Source of the DNA: Flavobacteriaceae bacterium
GTDB taxonomy: Bacteria; Bacteroidota; Bacteroidia; Flavobacteriales; Flavobacteriaceae
NCBI GenBank assembly: GCA_018657955.1
Contig: JABHWD010000015.1
Coordinates: forward strand, 1-64,000
Length of the DNA: 64,000 nucleotides
Direction: 5' to 3'
A program made the position numbers and the translations under genes. The notes beneath the pieces were generated by a model that worked only from the letters and a program-made list of their open reading frames with translations, was not told the origin of the DNA and did not search any database. Of the stretch, positions 27,232 to 35,580 are shown piece by piece (positions within the stretch are counted from its first letter, which is position 1; every line of letters begins with the position of its first letter).

Positions 27232-28548
27232 ATGAAAAGTAAAATTTTAGTGATAACTATTCTAATAATTGCACAATCAATTTTTAGTCAGGAAAAAGCT
27301 TGGACACTTGAAGAATGTGTTAATTATGCTTTAGAAAATAATATTTCAATTCTTCAAGCAAGAAATAGCCTTTTATTAAATGAACAAGATGTAATTAGCG
27401 CAAAGGGAAATTTTCTACCTGGAGTTAGTTCTAGTGTTTCTGGCTCTATGAATATAGGAAAGGTTGAATTATATCAAGGTGAATTTGCTGATAGAGAATT
27501 TTACTCATCAAGTTTGGGTATAGGTTTTTCACAGACTATTTTTAATGGATTTAGAAATACAAATATTTTGAATCAAAGTAAATTAACTCTTGAAAAGAAT
27601 AAATATGAGTTAGGAAAATTAAGAGATGATATATCTTTAAATGTCGCTAATATTTATTTGAATGTTTTATTTAATAAGGAAAATTTAGAATTAGCAAGGT
27701 CACAGTATGAATTTTCAACATTGCAAGTAAAACAAGTTGAAGCACTTGTTGAATCAGGAGTACAGCCTGCATCAACATTGATTGATATGCAAGCAACCTT
27801 AAGCTTGGATAGTCAACAGTTAACAATTGCAGAAAACAATCATGATTTAGCTCTATTAAATTTATCTCAACTACTTCAAATTCCTTATGAAGGTTTTGAT
27901 GTAGCAGTAATTGAAATTGATGTTCCTTCAGAAAATATAATGTATAAGGATATTAGACCAATTCTTAATTATGCATTAGAAAATAGAAATGAAATAAAGG
28001 TTGCAGAACGTGATATAGAAATAGCAAAATTAAATACTAAAATTTCTAAAAGCGCCTATTTACCGAACATTTCACTTGGATATGGATTTAATGCAGCAGC
28101 AAATTTTTCTAATCTAACTAACGACGACCCATTTATAGATCAAATAGATGAGAATAAGGGACATTCAGTTAATATGAATATTTCTATTCCTATTTTTAAT
28201 AGAAATCAAACAAAGACTGGAGTAACTAAATCAAAAATTCTTGAGAACACTAGTAATTTAGCCCTTGAACAGGCTAAATTAAATTTAGAATCTAGTATTC
28301 AGAGAGCATATACTGATGCAAAAGCAGCTTTAAAGTCTTATCAAGCATCCCAAAAATCTTTAGAGGCTCAAAAATTAGCTTTTGATAATTCAAAAGAACG
28401 TTATGATTTGGGAGCATTAAATTCTTTTGATCTTGAACAAGTTAGAATTAGATTATTAAATGCCAAGTCATCCCTTATTAATTCAAAGTATGATTTTATA
28501 TTTAAAACAAAGGTTTTAGATTATTATACAGGTAAAATAATAAATTAA
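27232..28548 (+). CDS. TolC-family outer-membrane efflux protein
   Basis: 438 residues: signal peptide (MKSKILVITILIIAQSIFSQ), then WTLEECVNYALENNISILQARNSL, the typical TolC/OEP opening, and two internal repeats of helix-strand-helix structure. It completes the three-part exporter with the preceding genes. The substrate cannot be deduced; MacAB-type systems export peptides, siderophores, lipoproteins or macrolides. tsaB starts directly after its stop. Confidence 0.92.
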   Translation: MKSKILVITILIIAQSIFSQEKAWTLEECVNYALENNISILQARNSLLLNEQDVISAKGNFLPGVSSSVSGSMNIGKVELYQGEFADREFYSSSLGIGFSQTIFNGFRNTNILNQSKLTLEKNKYELGKLRDDISLNVANIYLNVLFNKENLELARSQYEFSTLQVKQVEALVESGVQPASTLIDMQATLSLDSQQLTIAENNHDLALLNLSQLLQIPYEGFDVAVIEIDVPSENIMYKDIRPILNYALENRNEIKVAERDIEIAKLNTKISKSAYLPNISLGYGFNAAANFSNLTNDDPFIDQIDENKGHSVNMNISIPIFNRNQTKTGVTKSKILENTSNLALEQAKLNLESSIQRAYTDAKAALKSYQASQKSLEAQKLAFDNSKERYDLGALNSFDLEQVRIRLLNAKSSLINSKYDFIFKTKVLDYYTGKIIN

Positions 28549-29223
28549 TTGGCTTACATATTAAACATAGAAACTTCAACAACAAATTGTTCTGTTTCAC
28601 TTTTTAATGATTTAGAGTTAATTGATTGTCTAGAAGAAAATACTCAAGATTATTCTCATTCAAAATCTTTACATGTTTTTATTGATTCTGTTTTAAAGAA
28701 TTCAAAATTAAAGCCTAAGGATTTATCAGCAATATCAGTTAGTAAAGGCCCTGGGTCATATACAGGATTAAGAATAGGCGTAGCTTCAGCTAAAGGCTTA
28801 TGCTTTGCTTTAGATATTCCACTAATATCAATTGAAACATTAAAAATATTATCAGAAAATACATCAAATAAAGGCATTGCAATACCTTGTTTGGATGCCA
28901 GAAGAATGGAGGTATATTCTGCAGTTTTTAATAATAAAAATGAAAGAATAAGAGATACTAGGGCAGAAATATTAAATGAAGATTCTTTTAATAAATACCT
29001 TAGCGTAGATGAGGTGTATTTTATTGGTAATGCAAACAAAAAAATTAAGGAAATAATTGCTCATAAGAATGCACGGTTCATTGATGATGTGCTTCCCTCA
29101 TCAAGACAAATGGGAGCATTATCATTTAATAAATTTAAAAATAATCAGTTTGAAGATTTAAATAATTTTGAGCCGTTATATTTAAAAGATTTTATAGGCA
29201 CTAAGTGGAGTGCTACTCAATAA
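28549..29223 (+). CDS. tsaB: tRNA threonylcarbamoyladenosine biosynthesis protein TsaB
   Basis: 224 residues, an ASKHA-fold pseudoenzyme that with TsaD and TsaE makes t6A37 in tRNA. It begins [17 protein letters not shown] and contains the family motif [26 protein letters not shown] start at 28549 abuts the efflux gene stop, so an essential gene ends the exporter operon. Its last 11 bases overlap the end of the convergent DUF255 gene. Confidence 0.93.
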   Translation: MAYILNIETSTTNCSVSLFNDLELIDCLEENTQDYSHSKSLHVFIDSVLKNSKLKPKDLSAISVSKGPGSYTGLRIGVASAKGLCFALDIPLISIETLKILSENTSNKGIAIPCLDARRMEVYSAVFNNKNERIRDTRAEILNEDSFNKYLSVDEVYFIGNANKKIKEIIAHKNARFIDDVLPSSRQMGALSFNKFKNNQFEDLNNFEPLYLKDFIGTKWSATQ

Positions 29224-31303
29224 GCTCTAGAGCCTCTTTAACTGTTTTTACAGGCATTTTGCAAGCTTTATTAACACAAACATATATATAGGTTTCTCCT
29301 TCAACAAATCTGTTTTTAAGCAAAGGAAGAGGATTACTCTCTAGAGATCCTATAATAATTTTGTTTGGAAGATAATTTTCGTTTAATTCTTTAACCTTCT
29401 TAATTGCATTATCTCCGACAATTGCAATTTCATAAAAATTCTTGTTGATATTTAAAATTAAATTCATCCAATTTGAAAATCCACTAGGATACAATTCTAT
29501 TTGATCCTTAATGTTATTTATCATTTGTTGTGATGAATTAAAATATTTCTTATTATCAAAATATAGAGATAATTTAAATAAGTTATTTGCCATTATTGAA
29601 TTACTTGAAGGAATTACATTATCTCTATAATCAATAGTCCTTGAGATCAGCTCATCATCTAATTTTGATGTAAAGAAAAACATATTAGTTTCATAATCAT
29701 AAAAATTCTCATACGTATATTCCATTAAATTATTTGAGAGATTTAACCATTTTTCATCTAAAGTGTTTTCATATAAGTTTAGAAAGGCCTTTATAGTAGA
29801 TCCATAATCATCTAAGTATCCATTAATTTTACTTTTTCCATCTTTATGAGTATGATATAATCCTCCATCATTCTTTTTCATATTTTTTACTATAAATTCA
29901 GCACTAGAATTAGCCATATCAAGAAAATTATCGTCTTTAAAAACCCTATAGGCATCAATAAATGCATTAATCATTAATCCATTCCATGAGGTTAATATTT
30001 TATCATCAATACTAGGCCTAGATCTTTTACCTCTTGCATTAATCAGTATTTCTTTCCAAGTATTTATTTTTTTAGATAATTCTTCTTTTGATATTTTATG
30101 TGCTTTTGCAAGTGCTGCATCAGACTTGTTTTTAATCAGAACATAGTTGTCATCTTCCCAATATCCATATTTATTAATATTATAATAGTCAGAAAAAACT
30201 ATAAATTCATCTTTAAGTAATTTTTTTAATTCATCTTCTTTCCAAACATAATAAGCTCCTTCATTTTCTTTACCATCTAATGATTTACTGTCAGCATCAA
30301 TAGATGAATAGAAACCCCCATTAGGATTTTTTAATTCTCTTAATACAAAATTTATAGTTTCATATACTACATTTTTATATAATTCATTATTTGTAATCAA
30401 ATATGCATCTGAGTATAGGCTTATGAGTTGAGCATTATCATAAAGCATTTTTTCAAAATGTGGGATATGCCATTTTTCATCTGTTGAATATCTTGAAAAT
30501 CCACCTCCAATTTGATCATAGACTCCACCATATGCCATTTTTTCTAGGGTAAGATTAACTAGTTTTAGGGCTGCTAAATCATTATTTTGGTATGCACTTC
30601 TTAGTAAGAAATGAATATTATTTGGCATCATAAATTTTGGTGCTCCAGAGAATCCTCCATTCTTTTTATCAATTTTATTGACAAGGCTGCCAATATGTTT
30701 ATCTAAGTCTATGGATGCTAATTCTTTTTCATTATTTGTTGTAATTATATCTAATGATTTTATGCCTTTTTCTAATGTATTCGCATAGTTAATAAATTTC
30801 TCAGGTTCTTTATTATATAGATCAGAAATTTGTGTTAAAGCATTAATCCACTGATCTTTTGAGAAATATGTTCCTCCCCATATAGGCCTACCATCTGGTA
30901 GTGTAACGACATTTAATGGCCATCCTCCACTTCCTGTCATTAATTGAACAGCATTCATATATACTTGATCAACATCAGGGCGCTCTTCTCTATCAACTTT
31001 AATTGAAATATATTTTTCATTCATTATGCTAGCAACAAGAGAGTCTTCAAAACTTTCTTTTTCCATCACATGACACCAATGACAAGAAGAATAGCCAATA
31101 CTTATAACTACTAACTTGTTTTCTTTTTTAGCTTTTTCTAAATATTTTTTATTCCATGGATTCCAGTTAACAGGGTTATAAGCATGTTGAAGCAGGTATG
31201 GACTAGTTTCTTTAATTAAATTATTACTCATTTTAGAAGTTTGTGAATTGCAGGAGCTAATTATAATCATTAACAATAAAAAAAAGGAAATAACTTTTTT
31301 CAT
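29213..31303 (-). CDS. DUF255 thioredoxin-domain lipoprotein (SSP411/YyaL-like)
   Basis: 696 residues. N-terminal thioredoxin-like DUF255 domain with [14 protein letters not shown] (residues about 34-48) and [16 protein letters not shown] (Cys74, Cys77), followed by an (alpha/alpha)6 glycosidase-like domain (roughly residues 200-690) with [13 protein letters not shown] and [14 protein letters not shown]. Unlike many relatives it has a lipoprotein signal peptide ([12 protein letters not shown], lipid on Cys18), so it should sit in the envelope. Biochemical role unknown. The promoter element TACTTTTG ends 5 nt before the ATG. Confidence 0.88.
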   Translation of the reverse strand: MKKVISFFLLLMIIISSCNSQTSKMSNNLIKETSPYLLQHAYNPVNWNPWNKKYLEKAKKENKLVVISIGYSSCHWCHVMEKESFEDSLVASIMNEKYISIKVDREERPDVDQVYMNAVQLMTGSGGWPLNVVTLPDGRPIWGGTYFSKDQWINALTQISDLYNKEPEKFINYANTLEKGIKSLDIITTNNEKELASIDLDKHIGSLVNKIDKKNGGFSGAPKFMMPNNIHFLLRSAYQNNDLAALKLVNLTLEKMAYGGVYDQIGGGFSRYSTDEKWHIPHFEKMLYDNAQLISLYSDAYLITNNELYKNVVYETINFVLRELKNPNGGFYSSIDADSKSLDGKENEGAYYVWKEDELKKLLKDEFIVFSDYYNINKYGYWEDDNYVLIKNKSDAALAKAHKISKEELSKKINTWKEILINARGKRSRPSIDDKILTSWNGLMINAFIDAYRVFKDDNFLDMANSSAEFIVKNMKKNDGGLYHTHKDGKSKINGYLDDYGSTIKAFLNLYENTLDEKWLNLSNNLMEYTYENFYDYETNMFFFTSKLDDELISRTIDYRDNVIPSSNSIMANNLFKLSLYFDNKKYFNSSQQMINNIKDQIELYPSGFSNWMNLILNINKNFYEIAIVGDNAIKKVKELNENYLPNKIIIGSLESNPLPLLKNRFVEGETYIYVCVNKACKMPVKTVKEALELIE

Positions 31304-31308
31304 ATAAT

Positions 31309-31316
31309 CAAAAGTA
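31309..31316 (-). promoter_or_regulatory. -7 element of the DUF255 lipoprotein gene
   Basis: On the minus strand TACTTTTG fits TAnnTTTG and ends 5 nt before the ATG at 31303, so the transcript would begin at or within a base or two of the start codon. No clear -33 TTG is seen at the expected spacing. Confidence 0.5.
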
Positions 31317-31329
31317 CAAAATGAAATTA

Positions 31330-32211
31330 TTATTCATTAATTGCTTCAACAACTTTTACTTTACCTTTTAGCATTTGCTTGAGCATGGTTTCAATTCCAT
31401 TTTTTAATGTAATAGTTGATGAGGGGCATCCACTGCAAGCTCCTTGAAGAATTACGCTAACAGATTTATTAGTTTTATCATAAGATTTAAACATGATATT
31501 GCCTCCATCAGATGCTACTGCAGGTTTAATATATTCATCTAGAATAGAAATTATTTCTTTTGATATTTCATCTAGGTTTTCTTGATCAACTACTTCTTCC
31601 TTTTTATAATTATCTGATATAATTTTATTATCATTTTCAAGATATTCTTTAATAAAATTTCTTATCGTTAATGTAATCTCATCCCAAGAAGAGATATCAT
31701 TTTTCGTTATAGAAATAAAATTTTCATCAATAAAAATACTTTTAATAAAAGGGAAATTAAATAGCTTTAATGCTAAGGGTGAGTTTTCACATTCATCAAC
31801 AGAATTAAATTCTATTTGAAAGTCTACAAGTTTTTTGTTTGCTACAAACTTTAATGCTGCAGGGTTTGGTGTACTTTCTGAATAGATGCTTATAGGAATT
31901 TTCTTATCACTGCTAATTTCTGAAATAATAGCATTTCCTTGATTGAGATAATTTTCAATTTTTTTAGCAACTTCATCTTGAACATCTTCCCATTCAACAA
32001 TATTAAATCTTTCTATTGCAATAAAATTGGACGCAACATACACTTTTTTAACAAATGGGTAATAAAACAACTCCTTAGCTAATGGAGAGTTAGTAGTTTC
32101 ATCAATATTATTGAATTCATAGTTTTGATGATTTGTAATAAATTCATTTATTTCAAATTTTACTATGAATTTATTTTTCGTTTTACAGATATTAACTTTG
32201 CCCTTGTTCAT
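31330..32211 (-). CDS. NifU-family iron-sulfur scaffold with two Nfu N-terminal domains
   Basis: 293 residues. Two tandem Nfu N-terminal domains (about residues 12-92 and 108-195); the second begins [19 protein letters not shown] and both contain a NSPLA-K-LF-FPF-K core. The C-terminal NifU domain (about residues 215-293) has the cluster-binding Cys259 and Cys262 in [14 protein letters not shown]. Role: carrying Fe-S clusters to target proteins. Same strand as the DUF255 gene, 26 bp upstream of it. Confidence 0.92.
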   Translation of the reverse strand: MNKGKVNICKTKNKFIVKFEINEFITNHQNYEFNNIDETTNSPLAKELFYYPFVKKVYVASNFIAIERFNIVEWEDVQDEVAKKIENYLNQGNAIISEISSDKKIPISIYSESTPNPAALKFVANKKLVDFQIEFNSVDECENSPLALKLFNFPFIKSIFIDENFISITKNDISSWDEITLTIRNFIKEYLENDNKIISDNYKKEEVVDQENLDEISKEIISILDEYIKPAVASDGGNIMFKSYDKTNKSVSVILQGACSGCPSSTITLKNGIETMLKQMLKGKVKVVEAINE

Positions 32212-32224
32212 GCTAAATTTTTTA

Positions 32225-32232
32225 CAAATGTA
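32225..32232 (-). promoter_or_regulatory. -7 element of the NifU-family gene
   Basis: TACATTTG on the minus strand matches TAnnTTTG and lies 13 nt upstream of the ATG at 32211, implying a very short leader. The -33 box is not convincing. Confidence 0.45.
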
Positions 32233-32289
32233 ATGAATTGTAGCATATACATAAAATCAATTACTAGGTATAAAGTCTTATAAAATTTA

Positions 32290-32297
32290 TATATTTG
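32290..32297 (+). promoter_or_regulatory. -7 element of the PorP/SprF-like gene
   Basis: TATATTTG fits TAnnTTTG, 67 nt before the ATG at 32365. No good -33 TTG at the right distance. It also lies upstream of the alternative TTG start at 32347. Confidence 0.4.
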
Positions 32298-32364
32298 ATC
32301 GATTAAAATCATCATGTAATTATTTTTTTATTATAGAATATGATTTTTGTCAATAATTAGTTTT

Positions 32365-33390
32365 ATGGATTTTAAAAAGAAAATATTATACATTTTTTTA
32401 TTTTGCGCAACTTTTTCATCAGCTAATGCGCAGGAAGGATTACCCATATATTCTGATTATTTAACTGACAATTATTATCTATTGTATCCTTCTATGGCAG
32501 GAGTTTCAAATTGTGGCAAGGTTAGAGTTACTGGTAGACAACAATGGTTTGATCATGAAAAAGCCCCTCAATTGCAGACTCTTAGTGTAAATACAAGAAT
32601 TGGAGATTCTCGATCTGCTATTGGAGCAATTGTTTTTAATGACATGAATGGATATCATTCACAAACAGGAGCTTATTTAACATACGCACATCATATTTTA
32701 TTCTCAAGAAGTGAATTAGATTTAGATATGCTATCCTTTGGAATTAGTGCTGGAATGATTCAATACAAACTTGATGAAACTTCTTTTTTAGCTGGAGGAT
32801 TTGATCCTATTATTGCGGGAGTAGAACAAAGTGCAACAGATTTTAATATTGATTTTGGATTCTCATACCAATATTTAGAATTTTATGCACATGCTTCTAT
32901 TAAAAATTTACTTAACAACGATGGTATAAATTTTAATGAACAAGGGCTGAGTTATAATAATTTAAGAACATATTTATTTTCTACTGGTTATTTATTTAGT
33001 GATGCTTCAGAAGAATGGAATTTTGAGCCATCAATCATGTTTGCCTATAAGGATGGAACACAGGAGACATTCTTGGACACAAACCTCAAAGTGTATAAAG
33101 AATTAGATTTTGGAAGAATTTGGGCTGGATTATCATATAGAAGAAGTTTTGATGGGGCAGAATATAGTTCTGAAGATGCATTAGGAAATATAACTACTCA
33201 AGCACAAAAATTAGAATATATAACTCCTTTATTAGGGATAGAAGTTAATAGTTTTGTCTTTGCTTATAATTACTCATATCAGTCAAATTCCATAGTCTTT
33301 GATAATGGAGGATATCATCAAATTACATTAGGATTTAATTTTGGGTGTAGAAAAGAAAGATATGATTGTAATTGTCCTTGGATAAAATAA
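32365..33390 (+). CDS. PorP/SprF-family type IX secretion-associated membrane protein
   Basis: About 341 residues: signal peptide (MDFKKKILYIFLFCATFSSANAQ) followed by an outer-membrane beta-barrel of the PorP/SprF family (IYSDYLTDNYYLLYPSMAGVSNCGKVRVTGRQQW, ... ITLGFNFGC). In flavobacteria SprF-like proteins help specific T9SS substrates such as SprB reach the surface. The ATG at 32365 is preferred over an in-frame TTG at 32347 because it starts a clean signal peptide. Here it stands alone, with no adhesin gene next to it, so its substrate is unknown. Confidence 0.88.
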   Translation: MDFKKKILYIFLFCATFSSANAQEGLPIYSDYLTDNYYLLYPSMAGVSNCGKVRVTGRQQWFDHEKAPQLQTLSVNTRIGDSRSAIGAIVFNDMNGYHSQTGAYLTYAHHILFSRSELDLDMLSFGISAGMIQYKLDETSFLAGGFDPIIAGVEQSATDFNIDFGFSYQYLEFYAHASIKNLLNNDGINFNEQGLSYNNLRTYLFSTGYLFSDASEEWNFEPSIMFAYKDGTQETFLDTNLKVYKELDFGRIWAGLSYRRSFDGAEYSSEDALGNITTQAQKLEYITPLLGIEVNSFVFAYNYSYQSNSIVFDNGGYHQITLGFNFGCRKERYDCNCPWIK

Positions 33391-33391
33391 T

Positions 33392-34171
33392 TTAAAAGTC
33401 TAAAAAATCAACGTCTCCTTTTGAATTAATAATATTTTTAATTATTTCAGTATTCCCATTTACATATACTTTGTTTTTATAACTATTTTTTAAGGGGTTC
33501 TCAAGATTTTCTCTATTCAATATTTTTTTTATTTGTTTTGCAATGACTTTATTGGGGTCTTGAATAGTTATTTCTTTAGGAATTATTTGTCTAATAATTG
33601 GAACAAGAAAATGATAATGTGTACATCCCAACACCAATTGATCAATATTTGAATCCAGCATTGGATCTAGATAGGATTTTAAAAGTTGCTTTGTTTTTTT
33701 TGTATTAATATCCCCTTTTTCAATCAGATTAACCAATCCAAAACCAATTTGTTCAATAATCTCAATATTATCAGAAAATTTATTCGAGGTTTGATTAAAC
33801 AAACTACTAGTTAGTGTCATTTCAGTTGCCAGTATACCTATTTTATTAGTTTTAGTATTTAGGAGGGCTGGTTTAATTGCGGGTTCAATCCCAATAACTG
33901 GAATTGGAAATAAATTTCTAATTTCTTGTATAGCATTTGTTGTAGCAGTATTACAAGCTATTACTATTATTTTGCAGTTCATTTCAGCTAGTACTGAAGT
34001 ATTTTTTAGGCTCAGTTTTATAATTCTACTAATTGACTTAGATCCATAAGGACAGTTTTTGTTATCTGCTAAATAAATAGTGTTTTCATTTGGCAAAATT
34101 CTATTTATTTCTTTTAAAATAGATAGACCACCAATTCCAGAATCAAATATACCTATAGGACTAGTATTCAT
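33392..34171 (-). CDS. murI: Glutamate racemase
   Basis: Makes D-glutamate for peptidoglycan. 259 residues. Both catalytic cysteines are present: Cys73 in IVIACNTATTNA and Cys183 in LVLGCTHYHFL. The N-terminus PIGIFDSGIGGLSILKEI is diagnostic. It ends one base from the convergent PorP-like gene. A terminator hairpin separates it from the upstream skp gene of the same strand. Confidence 0.96.
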   Translation of the reverse strand: MNTSPIGIFDSGIGGLSILKEINRILPNENTIYLADNKNCPYGSKSISRIIKLSLKNTSVLAEMNCKIIVIACNTATTNAIQEIRNLFPIPVIGIEPAIKPALLNTKTNKIGILATEMTLTSSLFNQTSNKFSDNIEIIEQIGFGLVNLIEKGDINTKKTKQLLKSYLDPMLDSNIDQLVLGCTHYHFLVPIIRQIIPKEITIQDPNKVIAKQIKKILNRENLENPLKNSYKNKVYVNGNTEIIKNIINSKGDVDFLDF

Positions 34172-34181
34172 TTTTTAAAAA

Positions 34182-34214
34182 TAAAAAAAGCTGTCTTTAA
34201 TATGACAGCTTTTT
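34182..34214 (-). terminator. Terminator between the skp genes and murI
   Basis: Ten-bp stem AAAAGCTGTC (34186-34195) with GACAGCTTTT (34204-34213) and an 8-nt loop, flanked by A and T runs on both sides. On the minus strand it ends the bamA-skp-skp transcript just before murI. Confidence 0.75.
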
Positions 34215-34239
34215 AATATATTTTAGTAAAAAGTTTTTT

Positions 34240-34743
34240 TTAAAACCCTAATTCTGTTTTAACATCTTCAATTAAATTCTTTCCATCTGCAAAAATTACT
34301 CCTTGACCTTGAGTTGAATCAAGTACGTAATCAAATCCTTGAGCTTTAGCAACCTTAATTATTGCAGCTTGAGCTTTTTCAGTAATAGGTTTTAATAAAT
34401 CAAATTCTTTTTTTTGTAATTCTTGTTGTGCTTGGCTTTGATATTGACGAATACTTTGTTCCATTCCTTGAACTTCTTGTAGTCTTCTGCCATTCTCTTC
34501 ATCTGTTTGAGTAGATGCCTCAGTATCATATTGCTTAACTTTACTTTGTAATTCTGCGGCCATAGTCTGTATGTCATTCTCATAGGTTTTAGCAAGTTTT
34601 TCAAGTTCAGCTTTTGCCTCATTCATTTCTGGCATAGATGACACTAATTCAGTACTATTAATATGAGCTACTTTGCTTTGTGAATTGACTGTAAAACTTA
34701 TGGTTACACATAATATTAATAATAAAATTTTAATTTTTCTCAT
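34240..34743 (-). CDS. OmpH/Skp-family periplasmic chaperone (second of the pair)
   Basis: 167 residues: signal peptide (MRKIKILLLILCVTISFTVNSQ), then a Skp-type domain with a long coiled-coil hairpin (about residues 40-125, rich in Q/E/K) and a C-terminal strand pair (GFDYVLDSTQGQGVIFADG). It holds unfolded outer-membrane proteins for delivery to BamA, encoded two genes upstream in the same operon. Confidence 0.92.
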   Translation of the reverse strand: MRKIKILLLILCVTISFTVNSQSKVAHINSTELVSSMPEMNEAKAELEKLAKTYENDIQTMAAELQSKVKQYDTEASTQTDEENGRRLQEVQGMEQSIRQYQSQAQQELQKKEFDLLKPITEKAQAAIIKVAKAQGFDYVLDSTQGQGVIFADGKNLIEDVKTELGF

Positions 34744-34756
34744 TTTTATATTTGTT

Positions 34757-35524
34757 TCAGTTATCGTTATTTTTTGTAAAGGTACTATCTTTTACTTTTC
34801 TTGAAGCAAGAATTTTTTGTTTTCTTTCTTGCAACATTTTTTCTCTTAATTCTTTTGCACTTAAAACTTTTTCAGGTTTTTTGGTATCTGCCTTATCTTC
34901 CTCCTCCTCAACTTCATCTACATCGGTTTCTAGATTACTGACTAGGATTTCATTTTCTTCTTCAGCCTCTCTTTTTTCTCTTCTAGTATCTAATTGTTTT
35001 CTGTTATTTGTTCTTGTTATTATTCTTAATATTTGATCGCTAATATCAAATTTTCTGTCTGAGTATAACATAACAATATCAGCAGATTTATCAAATATAA
35101 AATCATATTTTCTTGATTTTGCAATTTCTTTTATCGCTATAAAAATTTGATCTTGAATTGGCTGTATTAGATGTTTTCTTTGAATAATTAGATCACCTCT
35201 TGGGCCAAATCTTTTTTGCTGGTAATCTAATATTTCATTTTTTTCAATTTCTATCTCTTCTTCCTTCTCTTTGATTAGTTCTTCTGTAAGCAGTAATCTC
35301 TCGGCATTTAGAGCTTCTTTTTTGTTTTCTAAATCAGAAAATCTATTTTCAATTTCTCTCTTCCATTTTTTTGCTTTTTCTTCTAATTGATTTCTTGTGT
35401 CTTCGTATTCAGACAGATTTTGCAATATATATTCAGTATCAACATATCCAATTCTAACCCCTCTTTGGCTAAATGTATAGCTGGAGATCAAAAGTGCAGC
35501 AAATAGAATTATAAATTTCTTCAT
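34757..35524 (-). CDS. OmpH/Skp-family periplasmic chaperone with long acidic/basic tail
   Basis: 255 residues: signal peptide (MKKFIILFAALLISSYTFSQ), Skp core starting VRIGYVDTEYILQNL, coiled-coil arms, and the strand motif YDFIFDKSADIVMLYSD. Past about residue 170 it has an extra low-complexity tail rich in E, D, K and R (VDEVEEEEDKADTKKPEK) not seen in the smaller paralogue. Follows bamA by 56 bp; the smaller paralogue follows after 13 bp. Confidence 0.9.
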   Translation of the reverse strand: MKKFIILFAALLISSYTFSQRGVRIGYVDTEYILQNLSEYEDTRNQLEEKAKKWKREIENRFSDLENKKEALNAERLLLTEELIKEKEEEIEIEKNEILDYQQKRFGPRGDLIIQRKHLIQPIQDQIFIAIKEIAKSRKYDFIFDKSADIVMLYSDRKFDISDQILRIITRTNNRKQLDTRREKREAEEENEILVSNLETDVDEVEEEEDKADTKKPEKVLSAKELREKMLQERKQKILASRKVKDSTFTKNNDN

Positions 35525-35580
35525 TTTGAATATCTAACGAAATATATATGAATATATTTTAAAATAAGATTATTTATTGT

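Noticed and set aside
34752-35036. Plus-strand serine-rich open frame opposite the long skp gene
   Set aside because: It is the antisense shadow of the acidic and coiled-coil codons of the skp gene on the other strand.
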